A stretch of DNA of 64,000 bases from PFJX01 sp964466195. Lineage in GTDB: Bacteria; Pseudomonadota; Gammaproteobacteria; Burkholderiales; Thiobacillaceae. Below the pieces are notes generated by a model, which searched no databases, was not told the DNA's origin, and saw nothing but the letters and a program-made list of their open reading frames with translations. Both the position numbers and the translations under genes were made by a program. The DNA is taken from positions 3,553-67,552 of the forward strand of contig CAYXMQ010000017.1 of the NCBI GenBank assembly GCA_964466195.1, written 5' to 3'. Position 1 is the first letter of the stretch. Every line of letters begins with the position of its first letter. This document shows positions 12,222-19,690 of the stretch, piece by piece.

Positions 12222-13726
12222 GCGACAAGCAGCGTCTATTCATCAGCTCCGTGCAAAAGGAATTTGCCGCCGAGCGCCGGGCGCTCAAGGACTTTGTGCA
12301 GGGCGATCCCTTGCTGAAGCGCTTTTTCGAGGTCTTCCTGTTCGAGGATATTCCCGCCGCCGGCCGCCGGGCCGACGAGGTCTACCTGGCCGAGGTCGAC
12401 CGCTGCGCCGTCTATGTTGCCCTGCTCGGCAACGACTACGGCCATGAAGATGCCGACGGGGTTTCGCCCACCGAGCGCGAATTCGACCGCGCCACGGAGC
12501 AAGGCAAGGAACGCCTGGTCTACATCTCCGGCCAGGACGACAGCGCCCGCCAGCCCAAAATGCGCGCCCTCATCCGCAAGGCGGGCGATCAGCTCATACG
12601 CCGGCGCTTCGCCAGCATTCCGGAACTGATCGCCGCCCTCTACGCCAGCCTGGTCGAACACCTGGAGAACAGCGGCGCCCTGCGCACTGGCCCCTTCGAC
12701 GCCGCCGCCTGTCCCGGCGCCACCCTGGACGACCTGTCGGATGAAAAGCTGGCCGATTTCCTGGGCCGCGCCCAACGCCAGCGCGGCTATGCGCTGGGCC
12801 CGGGCACCGCCATGGACCAGGCGCTCACCCACCTCAACCTGCTCGATCACGGCCGCCCCAGCCATGCCGCCGTGCTCCTGTTCGGCAAGGCCCCGCAACG
12901 CTTCCTACCCACCTCCGAGGTCAAGTGCATGCACTTCCACGGCACCGAGGTGCGCAAGCCCATCCCGTCCTACCAGGTCTACAAGGGCACGGTGTTCGAT
13001 CTGGCAAACCAGGCCGTGGATTTCGTCCTGGCCAAGATCGCCCGCGCCGTCGGCACCCGCGCCGCCGGGCCCGCCGCCCCCGTGGACTACGAACTGCCCC
13101 GCGAAGCCGTCGCCGAGGCCATCGTCAACGCCCTTGCCCACCGCGACTACGCCTCCAATGCCTCGGTGCAGGTCATGCTCTTCGCCGACCGCCTGGAAAT
13201 CTGGAACCCCGGCCAGCTGCCGGCCCCGCTCACCATCGAGAAGCTGAGCCGCCCGCACGCCTCCATCCCCCACAACCCCCTCATCGCCGAGCCGTTGTTC
13301 CTTGCCCGCTACATCGAAAAGGCCGGCACCGGCACCCTCGACATGATCGCCCTGTGCAAGGAAGCCGGCCTGCCCCCGCCCCAATTCCGCCAGGACGGTG
13401 GCCTGTTCAGCCAGACCCTGTGGCGCCCCAAAGGAGCGACGGCGCCTGTCGCCCCGACCATGGAAGGGACCAAGTCGGGACCAAGTCGGGACCAAGTCGA
13501 AATCCTTGTTAAAGCCCGCAATGGCGCGGCTTTGACGGACTTGATGGGCGTGGCCAACCGGACCAACCGGACCAAGTTCAGGGATCAAGTCATCAAGCCA
13601 CTGATCGAACAAGGCTGGCTCGAAATGACCATCCCCGACAAGCCGCGCAGCAGCCAGCAGAAATACCGGCTCACGGCGAAGGGGGAGGAGTGGTTGAAGG
13701 CGAAGTCAGAGGACAAAGGCACATGA
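12218..13726 (+). CDS. DUF4062 / RecG-like GHKL ATPase / winged-helix protein
   Basis: A 502-residue three-part protein. Residues 1-150 match DUF4062 (RLFISSVQKEF start, VALLGNDYG), a Rossmann-like domain found at the N-terminus of many defence and NLR-like proteins. Residues 200-415 match the HATPase_c_4 region of AlbA_2/RecG-like regulators, with an N box EAVAEAIVNALAHRDY, DRLEIWNPG and EKAGTGTLDMI. Residues 425-495 look like a winged helix. I infer an ATP-sensing regulator or defence effector; no activity is proven for this arrangement. It is the second cargo, bracketed by HsdR-tail copies 2 and 3 with ATGA overlaps on both sides. A short tandem repeat lies before the winged helix. Confidence 0.75.
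   Translation: MSDKQRLFISSVQKEFAAERRALKDFVQGDPLLKRFFEVFLFEDIPAAGRRADEVYLAEVDRCAVYVALLGNDYGHEDADGVSPTEREFDRATEQGKERLVYISGQDDSARQPKMRALIRKAGDQLIRRRFASIPELIAALYASLVEHLENSGALRTGPFDAAACPGATLDDLSDEKLADFLGRAQRQRGYALGPGTAMDQALTHLNLLDHGRPSHAAVLLFGKAPQRFLPTSEVKCMHFHGTEVRKPIPSYQVYKGTVFDLANQAVDFVLAKIARAVGTRAAGPAAPVDYELPREAVAEAIVNALAHRDYASNASVQVMLFADRLEIWNPGQLPAPLTIEKLSRPHASIPHNPLIAEPLFLARYIEKAGTGTLDMIALCKEAGLPPPQFRQDGGLFSQTLWRPKGATAPVAPTMEGTKSGPSRDQVEILVKARNGAALTDLMGVANRTNRTKFRDQVIKPLIEQGWLEMTIPDKPRSSQQKYRLTAKGEEWLKAKSEDKGT
13466..13498 (+). repeat. Three tandem copies of an 11-bp unit
   Basis: GGGACCAAGTC occurs three times in a row. Because 3 x 11 is divisible by three, the reading frame is kept, but gain or loss of one unit would shift it just before the winged helix. 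A 9-bp near repeat (GACCAACCG) follows at about 13559-13576. Confidence 0.9.
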
Positions 13727-13881
13727 ACCGCGACCACATCGCCGCCAACCTCGGCATCGAAACGGACGACTTTGAATATGCCCCCTTCGCCCAGGAAGGC
13801 GGTCTGGGCAAGGTGTATCAGCTATTCGGGGATGAACTGAACACGCTCATTGAGCAATTGAATGAGACGTTGGCTGCATGA
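13723..13881 (+). CDS. Free-standing HsdR C-terminal tail, 52 aa (copy 3)
   Basis: A third copy of the HsdR tail as a complete ORF. It differs from copy 2 by 17 bases and four residues (I2N, P14T, A25E, S49T by position in the ORF). It begins in ATGA with the DUF4062 gene and ends in ATGA with hsdS. Because it adjoins hsdS it may be the original 3' end of the ancestral hsdR, with the cargos added upstream. Confidence 0.8.
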   Translation: MNRDHIAANLGIETDDFEYAPFAQEGGLGKVYQLFGDELNTLIEQLNETLAA

Positions 13882-15287
13882 GTGAAAAAAGCATTCCAGT
13901 TGAGCGGCAACCTTTGCCACTAGCCGATGTTGCAGAGATCGTATCCGGCTATGGCTTCCCGAAAGATATGCAAGGTAAGACTGTAGGAGAGTTGCCGTTC
14001 TTCAAGGTCGGGGATATTTCCGCAGCTTGGAACAGCGGGCAGAAGAAACTCATCCAAGCCCAGCACTACCTGGACAATGCTGAGGCGAGTGCTATCAAGG
14101 CAAAGCCATTTCCGAAGGGGACAGTTGTATTCGCGAAAATTGGCGAAGCGATCAAACTCAATAGACGCGCCATACTGGGGCAGCTCTCCATTGTCGATAA
14201 CAACGTAATGGGCCTAATTCCCAAAGAGGGGGTAGTCGAACAGAACTATCTTTTCTATTGGACGTTGATGCTTCGACTCGGAGATATTTCGCAGGCCACG
14301 ACCGTGCCCTCCGTCAGGAAATCTGACGTCGAACAGCTTTCGTTTCCTTGGGTTCCCCTGGACCAACAAAAACGCATCGTCGCGGAAATCGAAAAACAAT
14401 TCTCCCGCCTCGACGAAGCCGTCGCCAACCTCAAGCGCGTCAAGGCCAACCTCAAGCGCTACAAAGCCGCCGTCCTCAAAGCCGCCGTCGAAGGCCGCCT
14501 CGTCGAAACCGAAGCCGAACGCGCCCGCCGCGAAGGCCGCAGCTACGAAACCGGCGCCCAACTCCTGCAACGCATCCTCGAAACCCGTCGCAGCCAGTGG
14601 CAAGGCAAGGGCAAATACAAAGATCCCGCCGCGCCCGACACCACCGACCTGCCCGAATTGCCGGAGGGGTGGGTGTGGGCCAGCGTCGAACAACTCACCA
14701 GTGATTCTCTGATTGGCCTGGATCGCGGGCGCGATCAGCAAAATGCAGATGGAATAGGCGTGCCTTACGTAAAAATGAACAACGTAACGATGGATGGTGA
14801 GGTTACTGGCGATGGCATAGTTTATGTTGATGCCTCTGACGAAGAGAAGCGACGTTTCAACCTCAAGATCGATGACTTGTTATTCAATACCCGTAACAGC
14901 AAGGAACTCGTGGGGAAGGTGGGTATCGTTCATACCCTCCCGAAAGAGGCGATATACAACAACAACCTTATGCGCTTGCGCATGATTGATGGAACTCACC
15001 CAAGCTTTATTTGCACACAAATGTGCTCTAGCGGGTTTCGTCGTCGAATGGAGCTAGTAAAAAAGGCAACGACGAATGTTGCGGCCGTTTACGCAAAAGA
15101 CCTTTTCCCTTTACCGATTGCATTACCCCCCGTTACAGAACAACACCGCATCGTCTCCGAAGTCGACCGCCGCCTTTCCGTCTTGCGCGAAACCGAGGCC
15201 CAGGTGGACGTCAACCTTCAGCGCGCAGAGCGTCTGCGTCAATCGATATTGAGCAGTGCATTTGGAATGACACTCCAACCAAATTAA
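13878..15287 (+). CDS. hsdS: Type I restriction-modification specificity subunit
   Basis: A 469-residue DNA-recognition subunit with two target recognition domains, about 1-165 and 265-420. Each is followed by conserved helices: a central block with LDQQKRIVAEIEKQFSRLDE, and a distal block with TEQHRIVSEVDRRLSVL. The halves should each read one part of a bipartite site and set the spacing between them. The target domains are clearly more AT-rich than the conserved helices, as expected when these domains are exchanged by recombination. It starts in ATGA with HsdR-tail copy 3. A functional enzyme would need an HsdM, and none is intact here. Confidence 0.93.
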   Translation: MSEKSIPVERQPLPLADVAEIVSGYGFPKDMQGKTVGELPFFKVGDISAAWNSGQKKLIQAQHYLDNAEASAIKAKPFPKGTVVFAKIGEAIKLNRRAILGQLSIVDNNVMGLIPKEGVVEQNYLFYWTLMLRLGDISQATTVPSVRKSDVEQLSFPWVPLDQQKRIVAEIEKQFSRLDEAVANLKRVKANLKRYKAAVLKAAVEGRLVETEAERARREGRSYETGAQLLQRILETRRSQWQGKGKYKDPAAPDTTDLPELPEGWVWASVEQLTSDSLIGLDRGRDQQNADGIGVPYVKMNNVTMDGEVTGDGIVYVDASDEEKRRFNLKIDDLLFNTRNSKELVGKVGIVHTLPKEAIYNNNLMRLRMIDGTHPSFICTQMCSSGFRRRMELVKKATTNVAAVYAKDLFPLPIALPPVTEQHRIVSEVDRRLSVLRETEAQVDVNLQRAERLRQSILSSAFGMTLQPN

Positions 15288-15299
15288 TTATGGAACATC

Positions 15300-17087
15300 A
15301 TGCCCATTGAGAAGATACGGATAAAAAACTTTCGCTCATTAAGGGAAGTGACAGCAGACGCGAAACCTCTCACGGTCTTTGTCGGTTGTAACGATGAAGG
15401 AAAATCCAACCTGCTTAGGGCGCTCGATCTTTTCTTCAATGGCGACCGGCCTGGTGGCTACGTACTGAACTGGCAGCGCGATTTTTGTGCAATTGCCAAA
15501 ACCCCAAAGAACAAAGCTTCACAGATTGAGATACGGATTACGTTCCAACTTCCAACGTCCTTTAATCTTGCTGATAAAGTCGAGTGGACGCGTGTATGGC
15601 GTCAAGAAGGACTTCACCGCGATGAGATAAAGCTGATTGATGGCAAGGAAATTCCGAGCCGGTCGAAAGCGTATGCTTTCTTAAAGTCAATTCGTTATGA
15701 ATACGTGCCCGCCATAAAGGGGCCCGAGTATTTTGAAAAGCTCTTGGCCTCCGTGCACGATATGCTCGATGCGACGGTTAGGTCAGAAATCCGCACAGCG
15801 GCAGCAAGTTTTACCACCGAAATCTGTAAACATACAACGGGGATATTGGCGGATCTCGAGAAACAACTGGGCCTCAAGTCGGATATTGAGCTGCCAAGTG
15901 ACTTGCGCCGCCTGTTCTCTGACCTGGAATTCCGATCCGATGCAGGGTCGCACCGTGTGGCGCTCTCTCAACGTGGTGATGGTGTAAAGGTACGGCATAT
16001 CCCCGTCATACTGCGTTGGCTAGCAGATCAAGCCAACCATCTCTCTGCCCCTGGTAAGCCACGTGTTGTCACTATTTGGGGATATGAGGAGCCAGAAAAT
16101 AATCTAGAAATACGTCGCTGCTTCGAATTGGCTGAGTTTTTTATGAAAACGAGTCCTTCGATTCAGACTTTTCTTACCACACACTCACCCGTCTATTACT
16201 CAGTGTTCAATGGTGCCTCGACTTCATCTGAGATAAACCTAATTGAGGTTCAGCTAGACCAAGCAACTGGCACATCATTGACGCCAAGGTCTGCAGGCAT
16301 GCCAAGTGATGTCGACGCCTTACATTCTTCAATTGGCTTTCTTGATCTACTTGAACCTCACGTCAGGGAATGGAAACTCAAAGTAGATCAGCTTGAGAGC
16401 CGTATCGCAGAGGGGGTTGATCTAAATCATCCGACCATCTTTGTTGAGGGTCCATCTGATAGGGTGATTCTGCAAGCTGCAATTAAGAAATACTTTCCTG
16501 CCAGCAAGGCCAAAGTCCTATGTTCGATTTCAAATGGCGGTGGCCATGGATGGGTAAAAGATAGCCTAATCGCCTGGCAGCATAGTAGGGGGCCATGTCG
16601 AGCCGTTGGTTTATTTGATAAAGATGCCGGGTCAGAAGAGTCGCTCGCAGAATTCAAGCGGATTGTTGAAGATCGGGCTAAAACCACAGCGCGTGCTGTC
16701 AAGTATCGTATGAAGCCCGCTGGCCCGGCATTGGAACTAGCAAAGCTGAAATTGTTGGTGCCTGTGGCGATTGAAGAGTTGTGCCCAAAAGAAGTCTGGA
16801 TAAAAGCAAGAGATGAAGGATGGCTCGAACAACGCTCCAATATGACCACGCTTTATGGCTTTGCTGAGACTGAAGTCTCATTTAATGAATGGGTCAAAAC
16901 GAAGGTGCCTGACGATGACTTACGTTTGATTGCAACGAATAGGGTTCAAGCAACGAAGAAAGATAAATTTTCAAACTATGTAGTCGGCCGTTTGAAAAGT
17001 GATGAGTGCACTTTTAACTTCGAACCCATTAAAGAGCTTGTAGAAGAGCTACTCAAAAAAATTGATGGACACAAGACATCAACATGA
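15300..17087 (+). CDS. OLD-family ATPase/TOPRIM nuclease
   Basis: A 595-residue protein. The N-terminus IEKIRIKNFRSL and Walker A GCNDEGKSN (29-37) mark an SMC/RecF-like ATPase; THSPVYY and EEPENN lie further on. The C-terminal half is a TOPRIM nuclease domain with FVEGPSD (Glu383) and GLFDKDAG (Asp440 and Asp442). OLD proteins are DNA nucleases with anti-phage roles. No UvrD-type helicase partner is present, so this is not a Gabija pair. The gene is more AT-rich than its neighbours. It lies 12 bp after hsdS and overlaps the next ORF as ATGA (17084-17087). Confidence 0.85.
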   Translation: MPIEKIRIKNFRSLREVTADAKPLTVFVGCNDEGKSNLLRALDLFFNGDRPGGYVLNWQRDFCAIAKTPKNKASQIEIRITFQLPTSFNLADKVEWTRVWRQEGLHRDEIKLIDGKEIPSRSKAYAFLKSIRYEYVPAIKGPEYFEKLLASVHDMLDATVRSEIRTAAASFTTEICKHTTGILADLEKQLGLKSDIELPSDLRRLFSDLEFRSDAGSHRVALSQRGDGVKVRHIPVILRWLADQANHLSAPGKPRVVTIWGYEEPENNLEIRRCFELAEFFMKTSPSIQTFLTTHSPVYYSVFNGASTSSEINLIEVQLDQATGTSLTPRSAGMPSDVDALHSSIGFLDLLEPHVREWKLKVDQLESRIAEGVDLNHPTIFVEGPSDRVILQAAIKKYFPASKAKVLCSISNGGGHGWVKDSLIAWQHSRGPCRAVGLFDKDAGSEESLAEFKRIVEDRAKTTARAVKYRMKPAGPALELAKLKLLVPVAIEELCPKEVWIKARDEGWLEQRSNMTTLYGFAETEVSFNEWVKTKVPDDDLRLIATNRVQATKKDKFSNYVVGRLKSDECTFNFEPIKELVEELLKKIDGHKTST

Positions 17088-17347
17088 ACACCAACGCAAT
17101 CGTCAAAAAACACTGGAACTACTGCAACGTCCTGCGCGACGTCGGCATGAGTTACGGCGCCTACGTCGAGCAGCTCACCTATCGCCTGTTCCACAAGATC
17201 CGGTCTACCGAACGTATGCACCATTCGACTTTGGCGAATGCGTTTGCTGGAAAATTGATTTCAAATCACGCTGAACCAGTACAGGGCTGTGGTCGCAACT
17301 GTGAATCAAGCCCCCGATTATTGCGTTCTTGGAGTTTGTCTGCATGA
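17084..17347 (+). pseudogene. hsdM 5'-end fragment A (87-codon ORF)
   Basis: The first 39 or so codons encode the standard start of a type I methylase subunit (MNTNAIVKKHWNYCNVLRD, then MSYGAYVEQLTYRLFHK). After about 17204 the similarity stops and unrelated sequence follows to a TGA. The ORF starts in ATGA with the OLD gene and ends in ATGA with the pentapeptide gene. I read it as a copy of the hsdM 5' end left at the border of a cargo insertion, comparable to the HsdR-tail copies. It cannot methylate DNA. Confidence 0.8.
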
Positions 17348-18201
17348 GCCAATTCGAAAAGCCAGACTTAGGTATGGTTCCTAGGCCGGCGGTGACCGTG
17401 TCTTATTCGTTCTTTCAACGTACATTAACTAACCAAAACTGTCAGCACTACATCTTTCGAGATACTGGGGCAAAGAAATTACAGTTCACGGACTGTGATT
17501 TTTCATATTGTTTTTTTGAACGTGCATATTTTCACAATTGCACTTTTGTCAATTGCAAATTCGTTGGCGCGCGCTTTGTCGATTGCAACTTTCGCGGCGC
17601 CACCTTTGAAGGGTGCAGCTTTGAATACGCCACATTCCGGCAGACGCAAATAGCCCACAAGCAAATACTTGTTAATCTTCCGGCATGGCCGAATGTTAGG
17701 CGCGAGCTTGTGCGATCACTGCGTAAGAATGCAGAAGGCTTGGGCGATGCCGAGGCCGTCAAGGTGTTTGTTCGCGAGGAGCTCACGGCCGCGAGAGAGC
17801 ACTTGAAGAAGGCGCGAGAGGGTAAGGAAAGCTACTACGCACAGAAGTACAAAGGACTAGCCAATAGAATTAGTGTCCGTTGGCAAAGCCTGTGGGTGTG
17901 GTTGGATTGGCACGTATGGGGGCACGGAGAATATCCGTGGAGGATTGTTAGAACGATCGCGCTTACTTTTAGCGGTGCTGTTGTGTGGCAGGTGATGGCT
18001 GATCCTACGACTTCAATGGCTATGCCTCTAAACGATCTGTCCAGCGCTGTCGTTGGACATTTAAAGGGCGTCATTTATTCATATTTAGGCCTCAAAGTGT
18101 CGTCGATGAGTGACGGCATGGCGGCTTTTCTCGGCCTAGCGAGGTACATATCACTTGGTCTATTTATCAGCGTCCTTTACAAGACGTTGTCACGTCGATG
18201 A
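17344..18201 (+). CDS. Pentapeptide-repeat protein with C-terminal membrane segments
   Basis: A 285-residue protein. Residues 35-105 are pentapeptide-type repeats, in the pattern CDFSYCFFERAYFHNCTF and onwards, which fold as a beta-helix. Residues 115-190 are charged and helical. Residues 200-285 hold two hydrophobic segments (IALTFSGAVVW and ARYISLGLFISVLY) with a short re-entrant-like stretch between, ending KTLSRR; this resembles the second half of a two-helix ion-channel module, but no selectivity filter is seen. I chose the ATG at 17344 because it overlaps the upstream stop as ATGA; an in-frame start at 17329 is possible. It is AT-rich. It is coupled to the nucleotidyltransferase and may be its membrane effector, which is inferred. 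Confidence 0.7.
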   Translation: MSQFEKPDLGMVPRPAVTVSYSFFQRTLTNQNCQHYIFRDTGAKKLQFTDCDFSYCFFERAYFHNCTFVNCKFVGARFVDCNFRGATFEGCSFEYATFRQTQIAHKQILVNLPAWPNVRRELVRSLRKNAEGLGDAEAVKVFVREELTAAREHLKKAREGKESYYAQKYKGLANRISVRWQSLWVWLDWHVWGHGEYPWRIVRTIALTFSGAVVWQVMADPTTSMAMPLNDLSSAVVGHLKGVIYSYLGLKVSSMSDGMAAFLGLARYISLGLFISVLYKTLSRR

Positions 18202-18884
18202 ATTGCCAGGGGCCCTATAGTCTTTACATATTTGGCTCTCGTAGTCGAGCAGAGCCAAATGCCTCAAGCGACACGGACATTCTTGTGCTTGTGCATTCTA
18301 GCCAAGACTTTGTCCGTGAGAGTGTGATATTTCCGACCTGTGCTAAGGACGCAGAAAGCACCATTGATCTTACGTACTACAGCGAAAGCCGCATTCGTGA
18401 AATGCATGCCGCCGGGCACTTATTTGTATGGCATCTCTATCTGGAAGCGAAGCTTATGAGCGGTAGTTATGACGTCCTTCAAGAATTGGGGCAACCCAAT
18501 GATTACATATCATTCGAGGAGGATGTGTTGCCACTCGCGGAATTGCTGGAATCAAGTATTGAGGAGATAGACAAACATCCCGGCAACATTGCCTATGAAG
18601 CGGGCTTGGCTTTTGTATGCGCACGAAATATAGCAATGAGCGCATCCTATTACACCGAACAGGGGCTGACTTTTTCCCCCTACGCGCCGTTTCTCCGCGA
18701 CTGGGGACGTAAGGAGTTTCCAATTTCCAGGCAGCGGTATGACGAATTGAGACTGGCTAGGCTTTCAACGACGCGAGGCGGCGTACCTCCGGCATTACAA
18801 CAAGATGATTTGAAAGACGACATCGCCCGAATCAGACATTGGGCTTCTGCTGTAATAGAGCAGACAAAGGAGTTATGTTTATGA
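18198..18884 (+). CDS. Nucleotidyltransferase-fold protein with helical C-terminal domain
   Basis: A 228-residue protein. The polymerase-beta motif is present: GSRSR beginning at G13-S14, with the metal pair Asp25 and Asp27 in SSDTDILV. Residues 110-228 are helical, with CARNIAMSASYY and RHWASAVIEQTKE, and resemble HEPN-like or substrate-binding helices of MNT proteins. Members of this superfamily modify toxins, tRNAs or antibiotics, or make second messengers; which applies here is unknown. It is bracketed by ATGA overlaps with the pentapeptide protein and with the 111-residue protein, so the three look like one unit. Confidence 0.75.
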   Translation: MNCQGPYSLYIFGSRSRAEPNASSDTDILVLVHSSQDFVRESVIFPTCAKDAESTIDLTYYSESRIREMHAAGHLFVWHLYLEAKLMSGSYDVLQELGQPNDYISFEEDVLPLAELLESSIEEIDKHPGNIAYEAGLAFVCARNIAMSASYYTEQGLTFSPYAPFLRDWGRKEFPISRQRYDELRLARLSTTRGGVPPALQQDDLKDDIARIRHWASAVIEQTKELCL

Positions 18885-19216
18885 TCAAAAGAGAATTCAA
18901 GGCGCGGGTCGGCATCGAACGGAAAGTCTTGGGACTGCTGAACGACGCATGCGGTGCCCCGTGTTTGACAGGCCTGTCTTTCAAAGCGTTGGACAGGTGG
19001 AAAAGCACTAACCCCACTGCGAGTCGAGACCTGGTTTCAGTGTTGGAGAAGATATCTCTACGGACACGGCTAGATGCAGATGGGAGTAGGGACGTCTTCG
19101 ACCCAGAGGACGTGAAAAGCCTTGGTGCGATTGGCCACCTGGTAGAACAGCTTGATGCATGTCTGAGGGAGGCGTTAGTGGTAGGTACGCACATCGAGAC
19201 GGAAATTAATAGATGA
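18881..19216 (+). CDS. Small hypothetical protein of the pentapeptide/NTase module
   Basis: A 111-residue protein that I do not recognise. It starts MIKREFKARVGIERKVLGLL, is predicted mostly helical and charged, and has no signal peptide or membrane segment. The start in ATGA overlap with the nucleotidyltransferase, preceded by AAGGAG at 18867-18872, is convincing. It ends in ATGA with hsdM fragment B. It could be a regulator or partner of the nucleotidyltransferase; nothing in its sequence proves this. Confidence 0.65.
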   Translation: MIKREFKARVGIERKVLGLLNDACGAPCLTGLSFKALDRWKSTNPTASRDLVSVLEKISLRTRLDADGSRDVFDPEDVKSLGAIGHLVEQLDACLREALVVGTHIETEINR

Positions 19217-19341
19217 ACACCTCCACAATCGTCCAGAAACTCTGGAACTACTGCAACGTCCTGCGCGACGCGGGTCCGTGCTTCCAGCCAACGCCAAAAC
19301 GAGTGCTTTGCGATATGCATTTTAATAGGGGTGTTCGATGA
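19213..19341 (+). pseudogene. hsdM 5'-end fragment B (42-codon ORF)
   Basis: A second copy of the hsdM start, MNTSTIVQKLWNYCNVLRD, in ATGA overlap with the preceding gene. Its first 57 bases closely match fragment A. After codon 20 the expected MSYGDYVEQ is interrupted by about 145 bp of unrelated sequence. The short ORF ends in ATGA with fragment C. Confidence 0.8.
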
Positions 19342-19443
19342 CCCGCCAGCATCCGCTACGCGGTCGCATCCCCGCATGGCGAGGCCCCTGCTCCACGCTT
19401 CGCGTCGCAACCATTCGCTACGGCGACTACGTCGAGCAGCCTG

Positions 19444-19478
19444 CCCTCACCCCAGCCCTCTCCCAGAGGGAGAGGGGG
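19444..19478 (-). repeat. Palindromic repeat, copy P4 (inside hsdM fragment C)
   Basis: Stem CCCTCTCCC (19456-19464) with GGGAGAGGG (19468-19476), preceded by CCCTCACCCCAG. Its reverse complement has the layout of P1-P3, so it is an inverted member of the same family. It is translated as LTPALSQRERG without a stop. Confidence 0.85.
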
Positions 19479-19577
19479 AAATGGGGAGAGATGGTCGACG
19501 AGCGCAGCCGGCCGCCCTATTTATCCCCGAATGGGGGCAACCAGAAGAGCCCGGTGCTCGCCGGCTATGACTGGCTA

Positions 19578-19612
19578 CCCTCACCCCGGCCCTCTCCCAG
19601 AGGGAGAGGGGG
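19578..19612 (-). repeat. Palindromic repeat, copy P5 (inside hsdM fragment C)
   Basis: Stem CCCTCTCCC (19590-19598) with GGGAGAGGG (19602-19610), preceded by CCCTCACCCCGG. It is nearly identical to P4, in the same orientation, and is translated as PSPRPSPRGRGG. Confidence 0.85.
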
Positions 19613-19690
19613 ATTTTCGTTTGACGGCGACGAGCTGTTCGACCACTACCGCCACACGCCGGAGGAACTGGGCAAGCAGAAAGGTTTTCA

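Noticed and set aside
12218..13726. N-terminal domain of the DUF4062 protein as a classic TIR domain
   Set aside because: The start RLFISSVQKEF and spacing fit DUF4062; no TIR catalytic Glu context could be placed.
11331..13881. HsdR-tail copies as a CRISPR-like or IS repeat array
   Set aside because: Only three copies, 159 bp long, separated by complete genes, with no terminal inverted repeats and no transposase.
11331..13881. Tail copies as an assembly artefact
   Set aside because: Copies differ by 11-13 % with intact frames and distinct, exact junctions; assembly errors usually give identical copies.
15300..17087. The OLD nuclease as GajA of a Gabija system
   Set aside because: No UvrD-like GajB gene is adjacent.
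18198..19216. The nucleotidyltransferase and small protein as a standard MNT/HEPN toxin-antitoxin pair
   Set aside because: The small protein shows no HEPN RxxxxH motif, and the nucleotidyltransferase already carries a helical second domain; left open as part of a three-gene unit.
19444..19612. P4 and P5 as Rho-independent terminators
   Set aside because: They have strong stems but no T run, and they lie inside an open frame; they fit a repeat family better.
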